Origin: Mucor racemosus
Lineage: Eukaryota > Mucoromycota > Mucoromycetes > Mucorales > Mucoraceae
DNA length: 64,000 bases
Reading direction: 5' to 3'
Assembly (NCBI GenBank): GCA_027405735.1
Contig: JAPEHQ010000003.1
Span: forward strand, 1,922,001 to 1,986,000
Below the pieces are notes generated by a model. It was not told the DNA's origin and did no database searches. It saw only the letters and a program-made list of their open reading frames with translations. Positions 22,986 to 35,060 of this stretch are shown here, piece after piece. The translations under genes and the position numbers were made by a program. Positions within the stretch are counted from its first letter, which is position 1, and the number at the start of each line of letters is the position of its first letter.

Positions 22986-24067
22986 CTTTGCGCATCGTGG
23001 CATTATTCTTTATATATGTTTTAATTTATAGTCACTAGTAAATACTAAAAGATTAGAGTTCGCATTGTATTTTTCAAACCATGTAATTACCATGATCATG
23101 AAAATCAAAGAGTTTTGTCTGGCTTTTTTTGGAGGGTTTTAACGTACAAAAGTACAAGCTACAAGAAGATGATGTGATAAACATGGTAACTATAATTTTA
23201 GAACTATATAACATATTTCCAACAAAAAATAAGTATCTGCTATCTAAATTACTATGGTATAAATTCATGAGTGAAGTGTTGACTTGCCGAGACGTCAATA
23301 ACGATAGAACGAAACATTAAAGCTATTAAAAAAAGAGTTTATAATTATTGGTATATCATTAACTTACTAAGATGCAGAATCATAGATTTGCAAGAAAATG
23401 TGAACAAATAGTTGTATTTAAGTTTACGAACAACTAAAGAAAAAAGGCTATATATTGATAGAGCATATTCTAATTGATTTGGCACAAGGGGCCCAACAGA
23501 AATTTTAACATTCCTCATGTTTACACCCAATTGTAGTATAAAAATAAATAAGAGCAAGAGTGACCCAGTGGTGTATTATTCACTATGTGCATTCAACAAA
23601 TCAACACTAGTAATATTATTCGGAAATGTGCATCTTCTGCAATGGAAGGTGAGCAGATAATTAAGAAAACAACTTGCTTTATAATAATAAATGGATTTTT
23701 GATCTTGATTAATAATGTTAACTGCACAGTTAATATACAGTATGACTCAAATAATAATCGAAAGTTACGAGTAATTGCTCGCAAACAGCAAACGGTTACT
23801 CGACATCTTCGACATTATTTGAGTTTTTCTGGCCACAAACAGCTATATTAGGATCACAAAATTGGAAATATTCGTAAAAAGTTGATATTATTGAAAGATT
23901 AATTGCTTGAATCAATTATGCTTTAAAAGTTGATAGCACAACATAAAAAATTATGCAGGGTACCAGCATCAAGTCAAAATTAACTTATTTTTATTTTTGA
24001 CATATTTACTATATAAGCTTTCTTTTTTCCTCCTCAAAAATATTATATCACACTATTAGTTTTTTTA
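22986..24067. other. Gene-free stretch upstream of the hAT relic
   Basis: Only short open frames without recognisable features occur. A transposon end may lie here but no terminal repeat could be matched to the downstream side. Confidence 0.5.
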
Positions 24068-26848
24068 ATGAGTTTCACTGATACAACTAGTACAGGCAAT
24101 ACGTCACATACTACATACAGTACAAACAGTATGGATGTCTACCCGGATGACATGTCTTTATCAACAACAAGTAGCCTTACTATGCAAATGGATGGGACTA
24201 ATGTTTCCTTTATGCGTCGTGTTGCTACCGAGCACAATAAATCCAGCTGCTTAAGTATCCAATGCGAGTTGATAGGTGATTATCACCCTATTCCATTCTG
24301 TGGAATAGATAAAAATGCATTTGTGACCAATGGCCGACGAAAAAATTACAAAGCCTGGTGGTGTCGGTATGGGTATGGCCTAAGAGTTGGAACTAATATC
24401 TATTGTGCGGTAAATAGACGAGATCCAAATGGTTGCCGAGAAATTTTTCAAAGTAAAGGTGGCGTTTCATCTAGTTTTTTATTACATTTAAGCTCACAGT
24501 CCAACCATGGGCACAAGGTAGATGAATTGAAACATAAGTAATTGATCATAAATTACGGCACTTAATCACTATACTAATAATACTCCAACGCATTTAAGCA
24601 TATAAAGATAATGCAATAGTCCGGATCCTGGAAGATGAAGGATCAATAGCCAAAGTTCGTGCAAGAGAGTTGGCACAAATTTTGCCCTCATATATAATCA
24701 ATACAACTGTTCTAACTCAAGAGCAACGCCATCAAATTTTTCTTAATAAGCTCCTAACATCAAATCAATCTACATTGGATAATTTTGTTTTACGTTTCAA
24801 TCAAGAGGAATCAGCGAGTTATAGAAAGCCATTTACAAAAGAAAACTTTAAAAACCTTTTCTTCCTAAACTTTCATATTGCCAATAATTTACCATTCAAC
24901 TTTGTGGAAAACAATAAACATTCCAAGATTTGTTATATTTCTGTGTTATTGCAAATCAAAATTCTGATTTAAAAATTGACAAGTTACCATATCGTTAAAC
25001 ATTAACAACATTCACTATTGATGAATATAATTGTATAAAAAAAGAAGTTAAATCAAACTTACTTCAACAAGATTCATTAAATTTCACAACAGATATTTGG
25101 ACTAGCAAATTAAGTAATTTATTATTCTATTGTTTATCAAAAAAGCGTAATAATACTCACACCAAATTACTTACTAGGGACAAGCGTCATGGCAATTACG
25201 TGTCATTTTATTGATAAATCTACTTGGGAACTAGTTCAAGTTACCCTCACGCCCTCGCGTTAAGAAATGTTGATCATATTGACCGTACTAGTATGTAACA
25301 TATTTTACTGCATGTATATAAGTATGCAATTAATGGTTACCAATTTAAAACTTTATTGATATAGATGATAATATAGCAAATATTTTTGTTCAAGTTCTTA
25401 ATGAATATGGTTGTACACATTTGCTCGATTGTATTACTGCTGATAATGCCTTCAATAATAAAAAATGGGAAAGCGTCTGGAAGAAATGTCATCAACAGAA
25501 AAGATATTTGTATTTGTTGCTAAAAAAAACCTTATACCCAGTTTTGCCCACATTTTGAATCTGGTATCAAGAGAAATCATCGACAATGGCGTTTCCAAAA
25601 AATTAAATGAAGAATTAGATATTGGTGATACTAGATGTGATATAATTGATGAAGCTGAATCAAGTGAAAATAAATATGAATCTGAATCTGAATCAGATGA
25701 TAATGATGATGATGAAGACAAAAATACTGTAAATACTGATACCCCTATCCAAAAATTAAGGCTTGGTTGTAAATTGATCAAAAGACGATCTAAATTAAAA
25801 GCACAATTTAAAAAAACTAGAGAACGACTGCAACTTTCTAGGTTGAACTTAAGAAAAGATTGCCCTACCAGATGGAATACTTGTAAGGCTATGGTAGAAA
25901 GATTTATCATTTTAAAAGACGCGTACAACCATGTGCTAGCTGGTAATGAAGAACTAAGAAAATTATGTTATATCAATGAAGAAGAATTTAAATATCTGGA
26001 GATAATACTCAATGATTATTTGGAAATTTTTCATGTTACAACTCTGTTTTATGTTCCCAAAGGTAAAGCAAATCAATGGTAAATAAGGGTAGAAGACTAA
26101 AACTGACACTCAATTTCTCATAATAGGAGGTATTATACAACAATCAACAAAACCATTCTGTTGATCAATGGAATATTTGACTATCTAGAAGAGTTTATTA
26201 CCGAGAATGAAGAAACAAACGATGTGAATGTTCATTCCTTGGTGTTTGCAACAAAGCTTGGTCTAAGGAAATTGTCTTTATACAAGGTCATTTGATGTTT
26301 CATATAAAAGAAAAATAAAGCTCAAAAACAAAACGTTGAGTAAAATAAACAAGAAGCAAAGGCCATCTGACGCAACGATCCAAGTGCTAGCAAATGTACA
26401 TCTTTCAGAATTGAATACCTACGTCAGTAATGACAATACTATTCTTTTTCCAGTAGAGGAACTTATATTTGCGTTATATGCTGTTAATGACAACATTTTG
26501 GTGCCTGATGAAAATAAATATTAAAACGAAAACGGCTTTGGGAACGAACAGGCAAGCTCCACATCTGAAATATTATAGCTCAATTCCAGGTACTTCAAAA
26601 ACCAGAAAGTTTTAAAATCGCAAAAACTACGAAATGGTTTGGCTTTTGCACAACAAAGCTTAGACTTCTGGAAACATTTCCAGCTAAAATACCCAACACT
26701 TTCCCTCTTTACTCTAAAATTACTCTCAATACCTGCAACTAGTTTCGCCTCAGAAAGATTGTTTTCCACGGCTAAGAGAATTATTAACAACAATCGTGCC
26801 CATTTGTCTGTGGCAACTGCTAAATCTGCTGTCCTTCTGTCTTGTTGA
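24068..26848 (+). pseudogene. hAT-superfamily transposase, decayed
   Basis: Fragments occur in correct order but different frames. 24,068-24,541 has an N-terminal domain with a possible BED-like Cys/His pattern. 24,610-24,972 has QSTLDNFV and ANNLPFNFVEN. About 25,010-25,130 contains TIDEYN..., then FTTDIWTS. About 25,170-25,480 contains ITCHFIDKSTWELV and CITADNAFNN. 25,465-26,082 has FAHILNLV and CPTRWNTC. About 26,120-26,230 has TINKTILLINGIFDYLEEFI. 26,639-26,848 is the C-terminal dimerisation domain (LSIPATSFASERLFSTAKRI). hAT transposases move DNA by cut-and-paste. At least five frame changes or stops separate these pieces, so it is inactive. No terminal inverted repeats or 8-bp duplication could be assigned. 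Confidence 0.88.
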
Positions 26849-27429
26849 AAAAAGGAAATAAACGAGTTGTATTAATTTTAAGTTTTTTTTTTCTTTTTTT
26901 ATATCTATTGTTATTATTGTTATACCATCATCGTTGTTTATTTTACTTTTATATATATTTTGTATTTGTTTTCTTTGGGAATAAATTGAAGGTCATTTTA
27001 GTTTGATTGAGTCATCATCTACATGCCATCATAAATTAATATGATTACATGGCATTATTACAGAAAAAAGATTGCTCTTAAAATACGACTATTTGTTTGT
27101 AAAATACGATTATTAGTTCGTAAAAGGCGATTATTTGTTCGCTAATTGCGATTATTAGTTTGGTTGGTTCCTTACAGAATGTGGTCAAACGTTTTTCTAC
27201 TCTATTCTTAATGATCAAATAATTGTTAAATGTGATCGAAGATTTGATCGTGCCAATCTTAGAACTAAAAAAGCGAGCCAAATATTAACGAATACTTGAT
27301 ATACAATTTCCTCACAAGAAATCATTTGTATTTTTGAATAGATGTTATAAAAATTCTATAATTATATTTTTCAAATCGACGATTGTATTCAAAATATTAA
27401 TTAATTGTTGCCATTGTTAAAAACAACAC
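26849..27429. other. 3' flank of the hAT relic
   Basis: No gene. It contains T-rich runs and the 21-bp tandem array listed separately. It may include the right end of the hAT element. Confidence 0.5.
27080..27163 (+). repeat. 21-bp tandem repeat, 4 units
   Basis: Units 27,080-27,100, 27,101-27,121, 27,122-27,142 and 27,143-27,163 follow AAAATACGATTATTWGTTYGT. It lies about 230 bp past the hAT dimerisation domain, where subterminal transposase-binding repeats are expected in many hAT elements; that role is inferred. Confidence 0.75.
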
Positions 27430-27705
27430 ACTTACTGTAGAAAAGGATTTTCAAGGCTTTACATTATTTAGCGCAATTAAAACCCTGCTAAATTGCACGT
27501 TTCAGCTAATGTAAAAGCAGCATTACAGCGGATGAACCATAAACTAAACAAAGCAAGCAATATTTGTTACTATAATAGAAACAACATAAAATTTTCTACT
27601 ATAAAAACCGTCTGTTATATCATACAATCATTAAAAAGTGCAAAAGCGAGCCCGTAGACCGACGCCCTAATTGAGCCTGGCAAGATCAAACGGCTATATC
27701 TCCTA

Positions 27706-27853
27706 CACTATGAAGAAAAAATCCCTTAATTCTCTTAATTATGCCACATTAAGAAAAATAAGACAAAATTTAAAAAAAATAAGCAGTGAAAATTTTCTTA
27801 TTTTCCTTAATGTGGCGCAATTAAGAAAATTAAGAGATTTTTTCTTTATAGTG
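27706..27853. mobile_element. CACTA-ended MITE, copy 2, 148 bp
   Basis: CACTATGAAGAAAAAATC at the left pairs with GATTTTTTCTTTATAGTG at the right; flanks are CTA on both sides (27,703-27,705 and 27,854-27,856). The uninterrupted site is visible in copies 1, 2 and 4 (GGCTATATCTCTTATA-type). It is therefore an independent insertion from the elements at 20,751 and 52,851. Confidence 0.85.
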
Positions 27854-28583
27854 CTATATACTATGGTTTATCTAAGTTTTTAATAAAAAATGTATTTTTT
27901 TTCAACTTTTTCTTATATTTAACCATTTGCGGTCTGAAAATTTAGAATTTGTAGCGGACATTTTTGGGGCTCATTTTACCCTTACCAGCACTCATGATTT
28001 TGATCAAAAAATAGAAAAATCAAATTTTGATACCAAAATCAACGTTTAAATATACTACATTATGAGAGAAAATTGTAGGCATAGCTAATACACATTTCAT
28101 AAAAGCTTAATATTAAATGTTAAGTAATAAAAATTTGTACTTTTGTCCCAAAAACGGTTTTTTGGTTAAAGGGTTTTTATGTAATATTTTGTGATAAAAA
28201 TGTTTGTTGTTTTTTATTGAGCAAATAGAGCGCTAAATTCTGCATATGTGTATATTTTTTGTTTTTATGATTGGTAGTATAATTAACTCTAGATTTGCAA
28301 AATCAGAAAAAAAAAATTAAAAAATGTCAAAATTGATGATCTGGACAAAAATAATTTTCTAAATTAATATTCCGCTTATAAGCCTTATAAATCTTAAAAA
28401 TAAGAGATTTTATAATACTTGAGAATTTTTCCAAGAATTTATGATGCTATATCCACTTGATTCAAGCTTATTACTGTAAATATTTATACATGTTAATATT
28501 GTGTGGTAGTTTATTTGATGATAATATAGTCTTACTTTATAATTATTGCGCTAGAGTTTGTTTACATTGAGTTTTTGTCTTAC

Positions 28584-28790
28584 CTCTCCAATATCATAAA
28601 CATAAACATGGCCATTACTGGAACCTATTGCTGCCTTTTTACCCTCTTTGTCCCAGGCCAATTTATTCAATGCTTTACCAAAACCAAATTAAGTACTGCC
28701 TACAAATGGTTCCTCGGTATTTGCATTGAAATTTCATAAATTAAATTGACTGGTTCTATCTACAGTAGTACTAAAAAACGTATCATCAGC
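28584..28790 (-). pseudogene. Dynein intermediate chain WD40 fragment, copy 3
   Basis: The minus strand reads ADDTFFSTTVDRTSQFNL, stop, NFNANTEEPFVGST, stop, FGFGKALNKLAWDKEGKK, AAIGSSNGHVYVYDIGE and then GTAAGAC. It is the copy with the best-preserved final WD40 strand and splice donor. Further upstream, MGMFLILG-type frames decay and homology cannot be followed. Confidence 0.87.
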
Positions 28791-30504
28791 CCGCCTTATG
28801 ATAAATGTCAACCTAAAATTAGAAACATCCCATTGTCATTGTTATAAGCTATGAAAATCTTGATTTTTAATAATACAGCAATTAAATAAGAAACAAGATA
28901 ATACTAATATCACATGGTGAGTATTTAATATCTAAGTAAGCTTTGCTTTATACATTTACATTCGCCCATTTAATAAATGATATTGCATTTATTATCAGTT
29001 ATATCGATCAATCAACTTCATCTTGATTTGATGCATTTGACAATTAATTGCATACTATATTACATTTGAGCTACCAGATATCACTACAAAAAAATTTCGT
29101 ACATGTCGACGACGCATCACAATTTGAATTTTTTGCGTTAATATAGATCTGAGCTCTCTCTCACATTCATAGATCTCTGCATAAACCATATATCTATCTA
29201 TTCAATTTACAGTAACTAGAATACGTTGAACGCCAACATAGTACTCGATAAAACGTCTTATTATTTTTATTACGAGTCGATTCAACGCAACTAATTTAAT
29301 GCTAATTTAGCATCAGAAATTGAATCAGATAAATTTGAAATTCGACGACCCCATTTAATATTTTTGCATACCATGAGCTAATAATTGACCGTTATTATAG
29401 ATAAGAAGCTATTCAAGGGTGGTGAGTTAACTCTAATGGGCAAACGAGTCGTCGATTAGCAGTATAAACCAAATATTGAAAACAAATATATCAGTTTAAT
29501 GAGCAAGAGATGATAAACCATGTAAATTAGCATAATTGGATTGTTTCAAGTGTTTTGAACTGAATACGCCTTTATTTTTGGCCTATAAAAATTGATTTAT
29601 TAGTAAACTCAACCAACAAGCTAATAAATAATGACTACGGTGTATCTTTGGTAGTTGGTAGTGGTATACAAAACGAAATCTCGTTTTTCTCTTTTTGGCT
29701 ATTGGCCATTAGTCATTAAATAGAAACATATATTTTTTAGAAACTAGGTAGATTAACATGAGTTTATGCATTCATTCAAATCAAGTCAATACTATACATT
29801 GTAGTGTACTTTTATAATCACCAATTTTCTGCAGGTAGATATTGACTTTAATTAAAAAAGTATTGATTATAACCTAGATGATGGAACAAATGGCTAAGCC
29901 TTGGGTACTTTTTTTGTTCGAGAAAAAATATTATAACAGGCTTTAACATTAATAGTCAATAATTCATTTCCAAATAAGCAATAGAAAAAACATGTACTTG
30001 TACCTACTACTTGATTTCAGTTTATAAAATTATTAGTCTTTTTGTTGTAGTTTTAAGCATAAATAAAAGGGCCCAGGAAAGAGTGGGGAAGAAAAAAGAA
30101 AAATAATCCTAAATTAGCCGATTTTGTGTGTTACAAACAGAAATTTAAAAAGGCATAAATATTTTTAGTTTTGCTAAACAGGTTGTTGTCGTTGCCCCCA
30201 TTTGGTTTCCGAAAGAAGTACAGTAGAACTCTTTCTAACCCTAAATTTCAACTTGATATGTCTTGTCAACAAGGCAATTCTGCTGAATCAGAGTAACTCA
30301 GGTGTAATAGATTAATTGGCTGTCAATCTGACTATATAATATGGAGGGTTATATAAATGACTTTGCTTCTATGATTGATTATGAGAGGTTGGTGGTGTTA
30401 CTAATTGTAATTGCTATTACTAGTATACGATTATTACCTATGATTAATTATATGGGATTATATAATAATTGATTATAATTCAAACTAAAAATTACCATGT
30501 ATTT

Positions 30505-31690
30505 TTGTTTCAGTGAAAAATAGTGATTTTTCATCAAGATAATGAAAGTAATAGTTCTTATCATAGCTTAAAGTCTATCATCACGGGGTTCCAAAATTTA
30601 TTTTAAAAAATGGACGAAAAATGATGAAAAAAACAAAATCGTTTAATGGCTCAAGAACTGCAAAGTAAGTAGACCTAGCGTATTAAATAGTTTTTGTACA
30701 GTTTTAAATTTTGCATCTATCTATATAAAATTTTAAAAAAAAATTTACGTAAAATTCTGCGCAAAATGCAATTGAAATTTTGGAAGTTTTTTGAAGATAC
30801 ACGTCACTTTTTATAAGCATATTTAAAATATAATAAGCTGAAATGATGTGCAAAAAAATTATCTATCGATCGAGCTATTGCAGAAGTTTTTAGCTGCATT
30901 ATTTGTAGAGAAAACAATATTTTTGTCCAAATTTTTTTCTGTTTCTGAATTTGGGATGAGGGTATACAAGGGGAAAATGGACGCCAGAAATGGAGGTACC
31001 TTTTTGTACACATTTTTGAGGATATCTCCACGAAAAATCAATATTTTGAAAAAATCTAAATTGGGTCTGAGAGAGCTCAACGAGTTGGACGACAAGAATG
31101 CAAAAAAAAATGTTGCTCAATTTAACCAATATTTTAAAACCTACTATAGAAATGCCCAAAAAAATGAAAAAAAAATAAAAGTGCTCAAAAAAAATTTATA
31201 TTGAAATATGTTATAGAGCACTTTAAAACAAGTAAATTTTATTATTAAAAAGTGGTAGTATAGCTTAATTTTTTCTGGAGATATGAAGCCTCAAAGTTTT
31301 CAATACATTAGCAGTAAAATACGCGTAAAAAATCTGAAACCTTAACATTGAAAAATTAATACCAACTGCAAAAAGTAGGATATTTCCGGATACTTATTTT
31401 TCAATTAAAGCTGAACATCTCAGGTACATTGGCATATAATTTTTTCTTGGTGTTATTTAGTGAAAACAAAAAGTAGATCAGGGATGAAAAATGAGACCCA
31501 GTTTTTAAGGAAAAAACAGTGGATTTTACGCGTTTTTGAGTCTTTTGTGAGATATAAAATAAATTTAGGAATAGGTAGCATAATAAGATCAATTCATATC
31601 TATTTAACAGTGTCTAAGGTATATCCTAGGTAGTGTTTAGTACGAGGTTAGTTATCAAAAGAGAATGGGGCGCTCCGATCGATTTTGAAT
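30505..31690. repeat. Long inverted repeat, right arm
   Basis: Reverse complement of the left arm 11,262-12,455. The outer edge carries GGGGCGCTCCGATCGATTTT. The arms point away from each other and enclose about 18 kb containing the hAT relic and repeat copies 1-3. The 118-codon frame inside it is not kept in the left arm. Confidence 0.8.
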
Positions 31691-33046
31691 AGGAATGTTA
31701 TCGAGCCCAGCTTATACTAGTAAATTTGGCTGGCAAAACCCGGCTCGACACCAGTGCGAATTTTGAAGATTGAAAATTATGAACCTGTAAATTTTGAAAA
31801 AGCTCTAAATGAAGAATATCATGTTAGATTTCTCAGAAAATAGCTGATTGATGCCTATTTTGCAAGTGTTCAATCAGAATGTCTTTTATTGATATTCTCT
31901 TATAAGATACCTAGTTGATTTCGATATACTGGTTGAGATATTGATACTTTGTTTGCTATGATAAAATATCATTAGGTGGGTGCTGATCTTTCAGTATTCC
32001 AATTATAATTTAAAATGCAACTGAGCTTATTTTTATGGGATATGGTTCCTCATCTAAAATTACTGCAACTGCGATTTTTTGAGCAGGAGTCTTTGAAATA
32101 TATTGTTAATGCAAAATAGGTACAACTTTATATCATAGGTCTCATATTGTAGAGTTGAAGGTTGTGTTTTGATCAGGAATACTTCCTTTTATAGGCATCA
32201 GCGATATAGAGTTTTCTCGTTATGCTTGTTAGAATCTGATTGGAACTCAGTCCTTATGGAACGAGATTCAGATATGAATTGAGATCAAATATTTTGTATG
32301 AAATGACAATGCCAACTTTGGTCTATAAAAGAGGTCATTTCATTATATATAGGATTCAAAGGATATTTTTATATATTATTTTCTGCTTACCACATATGCT
32401 AATCGGTATACCGTATATCATAATAGGGTTATAATGCGGCAGTATCGTTTTAGGATGGGCAATATCTAGTGAATATCAACTTCCGAATCCTTATTAAGCA
32501 TTATTTAGAACTAGGTTAAATTAGCAATTAAGCATTCAATAATCATGAAATATTTTGTGAATATAGATACATCTGTGTTCGTGTGACAACAGAAGTACAA
32601 ACACCTTTCAAAGTATTTTTTCGTTTGCCATACTACTCTACTATAATGTTTCGAAAATTTACTCATATGCACTTCGTATATGCGCTGTTATTTTAGATAT
32701 TCGGTTGATCTGTTCATGATTTACTGAAGAAAAATTTATAGCATTTTATATAAGCCAATACAATCTAAATTCAAGTTATCTCTTTATGCTACTAGCAATT
32801 GATCGTGCTATTATATGTCATATGTATTAACATGATAGTTGCTCTTACGTTGACCATTTAACTAGATAGGAAATAATGGTACGTAAGTCGCTACCATCTT
32901 CGGTTATTCAATTAATATACACGTAAATTACTATAAAAGGAAATGCAATTCGTCAGCCATATCTGTAAATTTTGATATATATATATAGTAGGCTATCAAA
33001 GTTTGATTGCCCACATATCAATTACATTCATACTTTTCAATAAACA
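31691..33046. other. Intergenic between repeat island and SDR gene
   Basis: AT-rich, no recognisable gene or repeat. The last few hundred bases, including TATATATATATAG near 32,975, should hold the SDR promoter. Confidence 0.5.
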
Positions 33047-34009
33047 ATGCCAACTAAAATCACTGAAATTACAAGAGAAACATCTGCTGAAGAAATTGTA
33101 AAAATTTTTAAAACCGACTTGACAGGCAAGGTTGTCATTGTTACCGGTTCTAACTCTGGCACCGGCTTGGAAACCGCTCGTGTACTTTCATCAGTTGGGG
33201 CTAAAGTAATCATTCCTTGTAGAACACTCGAAAAATCATATGGAGCCATCGATTATATCAAAGAGACAGTGCCTCAAGCAGATTTGGTGCCAATGCAACT
33301 GGATTTATCTGATCTTTCTTCAATTAAAGCTTTTGCCGATGCCTTTATTGCACTTGATCTGCCTCTCAACATTCTTATCAATAATGCCGGTATCATGGCT
33401 TGCCCCAAATCTTTTACTAAAGATGGTTTCGAAACTCAATTCGGTGTCAATCATTTAGGTCATTTCTATCTCACAAATTTACTAGCCAACAAATTAAAGG
33501 AAAATTCTCTCTCCCGAGTAATCATTCTTAGCTCAAGCGCCAATAGTCAATTACTAGGTTCTGCAGGCATTGATTTTGATAATTTAAATGCTGAAAAAGC
33601 ATATAGTCCATCCAAAGTATATGGTCAATCAAAGCTTGCTAATATTTTCCATGCAAAGGAGCTTCAACGTCGATTTGATGCTCAAGGTGCAGATGTTACA
33701 GTTGTTAGCGTTCACCCTGGTTATGTAAAAACAAATTTAGCTCGTCATGTTTCGTTGTCAATGGGTCTTGATATGATCTGCAATATGAGAAATTACAAAA
33801 CATCTTTTCAAGAATTTGGAAGAGGTAAAGAGGTCGACGTAGGTGCTTCAACGAATGTCTATTGTGCTGTTGCTCCCGATATGAAAAAAGGCGCATTTTA
33901 TAGTGACAATGCCGTCAACACAATTCTTTTGAACGAACAAGCAAATAATCAAGATATGGCCAAAAAACTTTGGGAAGTTTCTGAAAAGATGTTATCTGAT
34001 AAAATATAA
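33047..34009 (+). CDS. Short-chain dehydrogenase/reductase (retinol-dehydrogenase-like)
   Basis: Single exon, 320 aa, a normal length for this SDR group. It has the cofactor motif TGSNSGTG (residues 33-40), NNAG (112-115), the serine cluster ILSSSAN (about 162-164) and the catalytic pair Tyr192/Lys196 in YGQSK, so all SDR active-site parts are intact. HPGYVKTNL is typical of the retinol dehydrogenase / WW-domain oxidoreductase-like group, usually NADP(H)-linked. The middle glycine position reads GTG where GIG is usual. Substrate cannot be told. A low-GC promoter and the repeat island lie upstream; no metabolic cluster is evident. Confidence 0.93.
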   Translation: MPTKITEITRETSAEEIVKIFKTDLTGKVVIVTGSNSGTGLETARVLSSVGAKVIIPCRTLEKSYGAIDYIKETVPQADLVPMQLDLSDLSSIKAFADAFIALDLPLNILINNAGIMACPKSFTKDGFETQFGVNHLGHFYLTNLLANKLKENSLSRVIILSSSANSQLLGSAGIDFDNLNAEKAYSPSKVYGQSKLANIFHAKELQRRFDAQGADVTVVSVHPGYVKTNLARHVSLSMGLDMICNMRNYKTSFQEFGRGKEVDVGASTNVYCAVAPDMKKGAFYSDNAVNTILLNEQANNQDMAKKLWEVSEKMLSDKI

Positions 34010-34424
34010 TACAATACATTATTCTTCTATTTAATAAAACCTTTAATCTAATGCATACTATAAATTTAAATTCTGAAACGACCAAAAAGTGGGGAACTGT
34101 ACTACAAATATTGTGATTGCTTGGATCTTAAAAGTAGTAAATAAATGTTTCAGCTAACAGAGAAAAATACAGGTATTTATTTAATGCAATAAGCTATAGT
34201 TATTGCTTACTTTACTATATTTCAAGTTGTTGCAATATCTCGAATTAATCCTTTAAAAATCGAAAGGTTGGAGAACTTTGGATCAATCTGATGATCATGA
34301 TTACATTTCAAACAGAGCATTCCTGGCAGCTGATAAGCCAATTAGATCTGATTTGTGTGAACAAATAAGATCTTTCTTGAACAATTTTTTTTCAGTATCT
34401 CTCTTTCACTTATAATAAACAACC
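34010..34424. other. Intergenic
   Basis: AT-rich spacer holding the SDR 3' end and the CIA2 promoter. No gene or repeat was seen. Confidence 0.6.
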
Positions 34425-34985
34425 ATGTCGCAGAATCTTATCAACGCTAACCCTACAGTTTACAACACAAAGACTTTTGTTCGCAAAGAAACTGAAGCAG
34501 AATTTGATGATGATATCGAAGATGCCATCGATTCACAAGAAGTGTTTGACCTTATCCGTTCTATTTCAGACCCGGAACATCCATTGACCTTGGAGCAATT
34601 GAATGTTACGCAGTTTGATCACATTGAAGTGAATAATGTTACTAATAATGTTTTAATCGAATTTACACCCACTATTCCTCATTGTTCTATGGCTACTTTA
34701 ATCGGTTTATGTATTCGAGTTCGTTTATTGCGCAGTTTGCCTGATAGATTCAAGGTAAAACCTGTTTGGAAATGAAGATATTTAGGTTGGATGACTAATA
34801 AATGGAAATTATAGGTTGACATCAGAGTTCGTAAAGGGACTCATCAATCTGAAGGGGCAGTTAATAAGCAATTGAATGACAAAGAAAGAGTAGCAGCAGC
34901 CTTGGAAAATAACCACTTGTTGGAAGTTGTTAATCAATGTTTAGCAACAGCTAGTCTTCGTGGAATGGAAGTTACTTCCAACTAA
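34425..34985 (+). CDS. CIA2: Cytosolic iron-sulfur assembly component CIA2 (MIP18/FAM96 family)
   Basis: Exons are 34,425-34,754 and 34,815-34,985 (166 aa). CIA2 works with CIA1 and MET18/MMS19 in the cytosolic targeting complex that inserts iron-sulfur clusters into nuclear and cytosolic proteins. The acidic N-terminal region ([24 protein letters not shown]) and [13 protein letters not shown] lead into the DUF59 fold. The reactive cysteine is in [10 protein letters not shown]; the exon junction gives [17 protein letters not shown], and the end is [15 protein letters not shown]. It matches the FAM96B/CIA2B type in length and motifs. It is convergent with the kinase gene; stop codons are about 75 bp apart. 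Confidence 0.95.
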
Positions 34986-35060
34986 ATTGTACATAGTATT
35001 CTTTTTGAATAAATATAAATTATTTTACACATTTTATTATTAGCATTGTATTGATGTTAT

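Larger units (their letters stand above)
27686..30300 (+). repeat. Large dispersed repeat family, copy 3
   Basis: It is colinear with copy 2, including the roughly 860-bp segment (about 28,690-29,540) at very high similarity, so copies 2 and 3 are the closest pair over that part. It ends abruptly after GAATCAGAGTAACTCA at 30,300, whereas copies 1, 2 and 4 continue with CATCTGTTTTAAA. A CACTA-ended MITE interrupts its left end at 27,706-27,853. Confidence 0.85.

Noticed and set aside
23541..23584. Possible hAT left terminal repeat (CCAGTGGTGTATTATTC)
   Set aside because: No reverse-complement partner was found downstream of the transposase and no 8-bp duplication could be placed.
27671..27883. 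Short basic/Leu-rich frame, echoed at 52,804-52,986 and 20,547-20,819 (minus)
   Set aside because: These frames run through the palindromic CACTA-ended MITE; similarity comes from the element, not from protein selection.
30848..31204. 118-codon frame in the right inverted-repeat arm, with overlapping frames on the other strand
   Set aside because: The left arm has no corresponding frame and the region is open on both strands, which points to chance in AT-rich repeat DNA.
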